DNA from: Desmodesmus armatus
Lineage: Eukaryota > Chlorophyta > Chlorophyceae > Sphaeropleales > Scenedesmaceae
NCBI GenBank assembly: GCA_007449985.2
Contig: VIIQ02000082.1
Location: 334,175 to 398,174 of the forward strand
DNA length: 64,000 nt
Direction of reading: 5' to 3'
Both the position numbers and the translations under genes were made by a program. The stretch's first letter is position 1, and every line of letters begins with the position of its first letter. A model generated the notes under the pieces. It did not search any database and was not told where the DNA came from. It was given only the letters and a program-made list of their open reading frames with translations. Shown in pieces: positions 58,701 through 64,000 of the stretch.

Positions 58701-59575
58701 GCAGCAGCAGCAACTGGGGTGGTGCTACTGTCACCACCTGCTGCTGCAGCGCCTGCAGTGGTGCCGCTGCCGCCTACACAGCAGTTTGGGGGCCTGGGAG
58801 AGGTGTCTGGGCCTGCAGGGGGCATGGGTGTGGCTGAGGGCCAGGTGCCGGGACCAGCAGAAGGCTTCTACAGCGGTGGGGTTGGTGGGCCAGGTGACGT
58901 GTCTGGGCCAGATGTAAACATGGGCCAAGCTGGTGGGCCAGGGGAGGTTGATGGGCTGGGTGACGTGTGTGGGCCAGATGTGGACATGGGCCAAGCTGGT
59001 GGGCCAGGGGCCGGGTTACCTGGACCAGATACAGACATGGGCCAGGCTGGTGGGCCAGGGGCAGGGATGCCTGGCCCAGGTGGGGAGAGGGGTGAGGCTG
59101 GAGGGTCGGTTGGTCCTGCAGGTGGGCCAGCTGCTGCTGCTGCTGCACCTGCTGCGGGGCCTTCTGGTCATGCTGCAGCAGCACCCCCAGGTGCAGCTGG
59201 GGCTGCTCTGGGTGACGCTGCTGCATGGGGTGGTGCTCCTGCTGCAGCAGCAGCACCGGCAGGTGCAGCAGCAGCAGCAGCAGCACCCGCAGGTGCAGCA
59301 GAGGGGCCCGCTGCTGGTGCTGCTGCTCAACAGCCCCCTGGTGGCAGCATCAACCCTACCAGCAGGCTTTGGCGGCCATGCGGGCTGAGGTTGAGAGGGT
59401 CCAGCAAGAGAGGGATGCTGCGATGGAGCTGTGTGTACGCTACCAAGAGGAGATCAGGAGGAGCCGCGCTGTTTTTGGGTTGTTGGGTTTGCCGGTTGAT
59501 GGGCAGGAAGCAGGGGAGGGCAGGGGTGAGGACGCTGGTGGAGGCGGGGGCGGTGGTGGGGACATGCAGGAGTGA
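54136..59575 (+). CDS. Unrecognised Q/A/G-rich protein with C-terminal coiled coil
   Basis: Supported exons with matching phases: 54136-54319, 54545-55000, 55163-55672, 56767-56874, and 57383 onward. The first two form a compact N-terminal region (KWAKVLAHFHKVGHQDISFA at residues 27-46, then GGWKAASWVFKMRSGAVYAT from about 61) followed by an Ala/Gln-rich linker with a basic PPAKKQR nuclear-signal-like motif. Exons 4-5 encode a helical segment (HTALEITAAQYMEWLAATGA; LLDGDDPIVQLKGITPAAF). From about 57550 the protein becomes low complexity, with Gly/Pro repeats of the form GPDxDMGQAGGPG around 58900-59060. The final segment, about 59363-59575, has a coiled coil (MRAEVERVQQERDAAMELCV) and ends in poly-Gly then DMQE. 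The joins between 58300 and 59360 change frame twice and are unresolved. I cannot name the family. Confidence 0.55.
55710..55742 (+). repeat. TC dinucleotide microsatellite
   Basis: About sixteen TC units run inside the intron after exon 55163-55672, followed by a wider CT-rich tract to about 55775. Confidence 0.95.
57297..57376 (+). repeat. Pentanucleotide microsatellite, TGCTG changing to TATGC
   Basis: Seven or so TGCTG/CTGTG units pass into about eight CTATG units, ending just before the acceptor at 57381-57382 of the exon that starts at 57383. The same CTGTG pentamer recurs near acceptors elsewhere: 9702-9725, 15238-15258, 17626-17640 and 56719-56742. Confidence 0.9.
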
Positions 59576-59812
59576 ATGGCTCAAAGAGCATAAGCCAGGC
59601 TTATGTTGCTGGCGACGAGGTACAATAGGGACTCCGGCAGGAGAGGAATGCGGGCTGCGATGGAGCTGTGCGTGCGCTACCAAGAGGGGATCAGGAGAAG
59701 CCACGCCGTCTTTGGGTTGCTGGGGTTGCCGGTTGATGGGCAGGAGGCAGGGGAGGGCAGGGGTGGGGACGCTGGCAGAGGTGGGGGTGGGGGTGGTGAC
59801 ATGCAGGAGTGA
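59402..59812 (+). repeat. 237-bp tandem duplication of the C-terminal coding segment
   Basis: Unit 1 (about 59402-59575) and unit 2 (about 59655-59812) encode nearly the same peptide, from AAMELCVRYQE.IRRS.AVFG to GGGDMQE, each ending in its own TGA (59573-59575 and 59810-59812). Substitutions are few and mostly conservative. Unit 2 lacks an intact upstream coiled-coil start. Confidence 0.9.
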
Positions 59813-62800
59813 TTGGCTCCAACAGCCAGGCTGGTGGTGCTGGCTGCAGGGGTGGGGGGTGGGGAGGGGGGGGGGATGTGGTCAGGCCATGAGGGAGCAG
59901 GAGTGGTCACGCTGCTTTTGCTGTTGGATGACCTGCTGCTGTCGCGTGACTACGCGTGGAACTTCCTGAGAAATGTTGTTTGTTTGACATGGTCGTGTCT
60001 GTTGCAAGTGGTGACCGCTTGCAACGTCTGTTTGGGAGGCCAGTGGGTGGGTAGTGGGCAGGTATGCGGACAGACTCTGTACATTACTGCTGCAGGTAGA
60101 TCCTTATGGTGTTAGGGCACCTGGGGTTGCGGCGGGGACGTGGCGACCACAAAGAGGTCACATGCCCTCTTTCATCGCTGAGTGCCTGGCATTCAGCGTC
60201 ATCTTTCCCTTCTCACAGAACGTGCTGCAGGCGCATTCTTGGTGTTGTCACGTGACACAAGCTATCCCAGGCTACTGCTTGGCGCTGCCATGTGATTGTT
60301 GCTGGTTGTGGTTGGCGGCAACTTGCCAAGCGACACGCCTCGGCGTCTGTGAGCGGTGGCATGTGCTATGTTTTGTGGCATGTTTCGTGCACTGTATTTC
60401 TAGGTTGCGGCTGTGTAGCCTCCTGCACACGATCTTTGTGTGTGCATTTGCAGTATAGGCTGGCAGGATGTGAGGCATGCATCTGCGGAGCAGGTTTCAG
60501 AATACACTCCTCCGTACACTGGACGGGCCTGGAGATGCAGGTCACCCTGTGTCTCCCTGCGCTGCATGGCATGTGCAGAAATCTTTTGCAGCGCCCCTGC
60601 ACTTGCTTGGAGCGGCTGTATGACGTCTATCTGTCTCGAGTCACTCACCACATTGGACGATAGTGTTGCGCCATGGAAGCGACCAAGGCATGCAGCCTGT
60701 GAGCATGTACAGGCTCAGATGGCTGTTGTGGTTGATGATATCTGTTGTTTGTGTCACAGTATGGTGTACCCAGGATTGGTCTCAAGGGCAGCAGCATCTG
60801 CCGCTTTCGTCTTGGGGTAGGGCTTGCACGCTCCCGCACCCCCAATCACACAATCATCATCTGCCTTTTGTAGTTGCCAACCCGCATGGTGGCAGGTGCT
60901 GTCGTAGGATACCGCCAATGATCCTCCTGATTCTGCGTGTGACCGGGCGCATGATGGTGTGGCAGGAGCACGCCTGTGTGACATCAAGCACATGATGGTG
61001 TCCGGGCGCATGATGGTGTGACACCAGCACGTGGCATGCATTTCAGGAGCAGTGGCATACGCTTGCGTTGCAGATACTTTGTTTGCCCCGCATTCTTCCG
61101 TTCTGCATGCGTGTTGGTTCATGTTCTTAGCGGTGACACCCAAACTAGGTGCACTCATGTCTTTGCTCGCTACTCAGGTGTGTTTGTAAGCCGGCGGTGT
61201 GCAGTGCGTCATCGCATGTCAGCGCGTGCTGGCTGGATTGCCCAAGAGTCACTTGTTTGACACAGCATCCGTCTAGCCAGTGCTCTGGCTTGCATTGCCC
61301 ACCACAGCTGGCGAGCCTGTGAGCCTCAGACGTCAATTCATGCATGGCGTTTGGCCACGGCCTCTGTTCACGCCATGAATCTCTGATTGCCCCTGATTTA
61401 GCAGTCCCGCTTGGCTTTTCTTGGACTGGTTGCTTGGTTGCATCTGTTCAAGGAGCCTGTGAACGGTCTTTCATGCATGGTGTAACACTGCATCCCTCCA
61501 GCTGGCTCGCATTGTCCACCACAGCTGGCGAGCTCGTGAGCTCAGACAGTCTTTCATGCATGACATGACACTGCATCCCTGTAGCTGGTGCTCGTTTTTT
61601 TGTTATTTTGGAAGTGCTCACGGGGGCGCACCCCCCAGGCTGGCCACACACATCTCTGCGGTTTCCAACACTGTCGGGGGCCGCTGGTGCTCTGGCTGTA
61701 GTGCCCACCACAGCTGGCAAGCCCGTGCTGTGTTGGGCACTACAAAATGGGATTTCGTGCAAGGTTTGAGCTTGCTTGTGTTTGTCGTTTGCGGGCCTGA
61801 CTTATTGGCTGCAAGGTTGAGTGCGAGCCCTTTCCTCCTGGTGTGCAGTGATCTGTGCCATTGCATGCTGCCACGCCTGCCTCGAAACACTTTGCGCAGT
61901 GTCGTGGTGAAGTGCATGCCATGCTGTTTGGCTCAGCAGGTCAAGACTTTCTTTGCAACATGTTCATGAGTTTGAAATCTGCAGTGCAGATAGCTGATTG
62001 CCAAGTTATGTCTACGGGTACAGTGGGAACAGCCCTGACCTTATACTTACTTGTACCCTTGTTACTTGGTACCCTGCTAGTGGTATGATGAAGGTGTTCA
62101 TTTGAGTCCTTGTGGAGTGGTGAACAATCACCTGTCACTGCCGAGCACATACTGTGCTGACATACACAACAGCAGTAGTGTGTGAGTAGATCGATCTACG
62201 GGAAAGCACGGCCCTTCGCTCTAGAGCTGACCCACAGACAGTGATGAAGGTGCCACCCTGTGTCACAGTGTGACACTGCGCAATGGCGCATCAGATACGT
62301 GCTGATGATGGGTTGCACAGCATTGCAGATAATCTGTGTCAAACATGTTTGAAATGAAATCCATAGACGCAGTCCTGGGAACTGCTGAGTAAACTGTAGG
62401 CTTTGTCCCAATGCGTGTGCTGTACTGACCAGTACATGCCCACTGGTGGGGATACCCCTTGGCCATCACCTTGGTGAATTCGCTGCATCATAGGCACAAG
62501 GGGTTCTCATGACGCAGTCCACAACTGAAGCAGCGTCCGCTGATCCGACGGTTGTTCGGTCACTTGATCACGGTCATCGTTAGTCAGCTTGCGTGAAAAA
62601 AGCAGTAGAAGGCGACGCATGCCACACTGATCAGATCGTGGTTGCACATAAACAGTTCTGGTCACTCGCTCAAGCACGTCAGCGTTGCCTCGACAAATGC
62701 AGTATGCAGAGCAGATTCCACCTCCTCAACAGCTTGCTGCAAGCAGCCGTGGTGTTCAGCTGGTTGCAAAAACACTCGTATTAACTGTTTGTCTCTCGGA

Positions 62801-62862
62801 ACTGCTGTCCACTGCACCACATGGGCTGCTAGCAGCAGAACCCTTGTCGACGCACAACCCCA
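59813..62862. other. 3-kb region without a recognised gene
   Basis: This follows the duplicated C-terminal segment. Open frames are short and present on both strands. It contains a duplicated word GGGCGCATGATGGTGT (60945-60960 and 61004-61019) and the degenerate repeats at 61279-61735. Nothing else stands out. Confidence 0.5.
61279..61735. repeat. Degenerate repeats sharing a CCACCACAGCTGGC core
   Basis: The word CCACCACAGCTGGC followed by GAGC or AAGC occurs near 61300, 61518 and 61707. A second word, TTTCATGCATG followed by CACTGCATCCCT, occurs near 61471-61500 and 61552-61580. The copies are incomplete, diverged and unevenly spaced. Confidence 0.65.
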
Positions 62863-63463
62863 GTGCCACCAACAAGTGCCGCACAACAAACACATGCAGC
62901 AGCACAAGGCCTGCATGAACCTCAACAGCAACCGCAACAGCAAACGTATCAGCAGCTGTTGGACCCCAGGCCCTTGGCAGCAGCTGAGTTGAAAGAACCC
63001 CTGTCACCCCAACAAGCATCATGGGGTCCCCACCTACCGCAGATGCTGCAAGCAGCTCGCTGCTTCAGCACCAGCAGCAGCAGCAGCAGTCAACCAAGTC
63101 AGGACCCAAGTCCCAGCAGATGATGCATGGAATTAACCCCAGCAACATCAACAACAGCCCCAGCTGTGGCAGGACCTGCCTTCCCGCCTGGCCAGCACTG
63201 CCCGGCTACAGCTCTCAGCACGGCCAGCAGCCAGCAGCAGCAGCAGCAGCAGGCGGGCCATTCAGGGGGAGGTGATTGTGAACCCCTTCTTCCCACAAGA
63301 AGGGTATGAGGGTGGTGGCAGCAGCAACGGCTTCAGGCCACGATCCTTTAGGCGGAGAGAGCCACCCCAGTTCAGGGTGCCCATGGCCCGGGGTTTGAGA
63401 GGGGGGGGGGGGGGCGTTGTTGGGGGTGCAGGTTTTTTGGGGGGGGGGGCGTTGGGGTTTTGA
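62863..63463 (+). CDS. Right-edge Q/S-rich protein, partial and unresolved
   Basis: Three overlapping frames look partly coding. The first, about 62863-63120, is Gln-rich (PQQQTYQQLLDPRPLAAAEL). The second, 63021-63275, includes a CAG-encoded Gln run. The third runs through the Ser run at about 63236 into a more ordered tail (IQGEVIVNPFFPQEGYEGG, then FRPRSFRRREPPQFRVP). Splice sites joining them were not settled; CCCCAG near 63146 could be the acceptor for the third. The tail is followed by tandem copies of itself. I do not recognise the family, and the 5' end is not defined. Confidence 0.35.
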
Positions 63464-63920
63464 GGAGGTGGGGGTGGCAGCAGCAACGGCTTCAGGCCGC
63501 GGTCCTTTCGGCGGAGAGAGCCACAGTTCCAGGTGTGCACATGGCCCGGGTTTTACAGGGGGGGGGGGTGCAAGTTGTTAGGGTTTGGAGGAAGGTGGAA
63601 TACGGGGGATTTGGTTTTGTTGGATAAGAGTGTGGTGGGGCTTTATGCTGCGGTCCTTTCTGCAGAGGGGGCCTCAGTTCCAGGTGTGCATGTGTTGGGC
63701 TCAGGGGAAGGAGCTAGCAGTGGGATGGGGGGGGGGGTGGCGTTGGGGTTTTTGAGGAGGTGAGGTGAGGTGGGCCTGCAGGCTGCGTTCCTTTCGGCGC
63801 GGAAAGTTAACAATAAAAAAATATTTTCAGGGCTTGAACAGCTACACTACTAGTCCTACACACAGTTCCAGGTGCGCCCATGGCCTGGGCCCTCAGGGGG
63901 GGGTAGGAGTGTAGGTTTTG
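63326..63920 (+). repeat. Decaying tandem copies of a coding tail with poly-G tracts
   Basis: Four copies of about 140-155 bp begin near 63328, 63488, 63640 and 63778. Each has a CTTCAGGCC(A/G)CG-like start, TCCTTT.GGCG.AGAGAG and CAGTTCCAGGTG.GC, followed by GGCCCGGG-like sequence and then runs of 9-13 G. The first copy is in frame with the preceding coding tail; later ones lose the frame and accumulate changes. Confidence 0.8.
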
Positions 63921-64000
63921 GGGGGCAAAGACCTTATAAAGTAAGGGGATGTGCGGTAAGGGTTGAGGGTCTTGGAGGATCACTGCTGGAGAAGGGAACG

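Noticed and set aside
1..64000. tRNA, rRNA, CRISPR array or complete transposon
   Set aside because: I looked for cloverleaf-like boxes, rRNA cores, regular repeat-spacer arrays, transposase or reverse-transcriptase motifs and long terminal repeats, and saw none that I could support by eye.

Overview
The window looks like nuclear DNA of a green alga, most likely class Chlorophyceae. Genes are broken by many short introns with GT-AG borders, often with GTGAGT or GTGCGT donors. Proteins carry long Gln and Ala runs encoded by CAG/GCA repeats. TGTAA, the usual green-algal poly(A) signal, lies downstream of several stop codons. One gene is a plastid-type ATP/ADP antiporter. Nothing looks bacterial, organellar or viral, and I recognised no rRNA, tRNA, CRISPR array or intact transposon. 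I built the gene models by hand from conserved motifs, splice sites and reading phase. For seven genes the exon lengths sum to a whole number of codons.

Layout. 1-6519: no confident gene, one small candidate at 3990-4460, and an 11-nt repeat array. 6520-7584 (-): single-exon BTB-like protein. 8272-19394 (+): a very large PIF1-type helicase of about 2029 residues in 16 proposed exons, with a disordered insertion of more than 1100 residues inside the helicase core. 21030-22341 (-): TRAPPC1/Bet5. 22665-23735 (+): paralogue of the first BTB-like gene. 25852-28810 (-): AGC-type protein kinase with DMD in place of DFG; one intron holds a near-perfect 43-bp inverted repeat. 30705-37015 (-): about 1800-residue low-complexity protein with RGG boxes. 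41576-49252 (-): plastid ATP/ADP antiporter in 14 exons. 49722-53133 (+): mitochondrial carrier in 8 exons. 54136-59575 (+): unrecognised Q/A/G-rich protein with a C-terminal coiled coil, whose last exon is duplicated in tandem. 62863-63463 (+): end of another low-complexity protein followed by decaying tandem copies of its tail.

Three or four gene pairs are head to head with short spacers: BTB/helicase, TRAPPC1/BTB, antiporter/carrier, and possibly 53652-53909/54136. Each may share a promoter.

The main unexplained pattern is a recurring 'exon echo'. Partial tandem copies (periods about 90-240 bp) start or end at exon edges and keep the splice junction. At least six exons of the antiporter and helicase genes have one in the neighbouring intron, and the two 3'-most genes show a similar pattern. 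This points to frequent local tandem duplication that reseeds introns with exon ends, a possible source of alternative exons.
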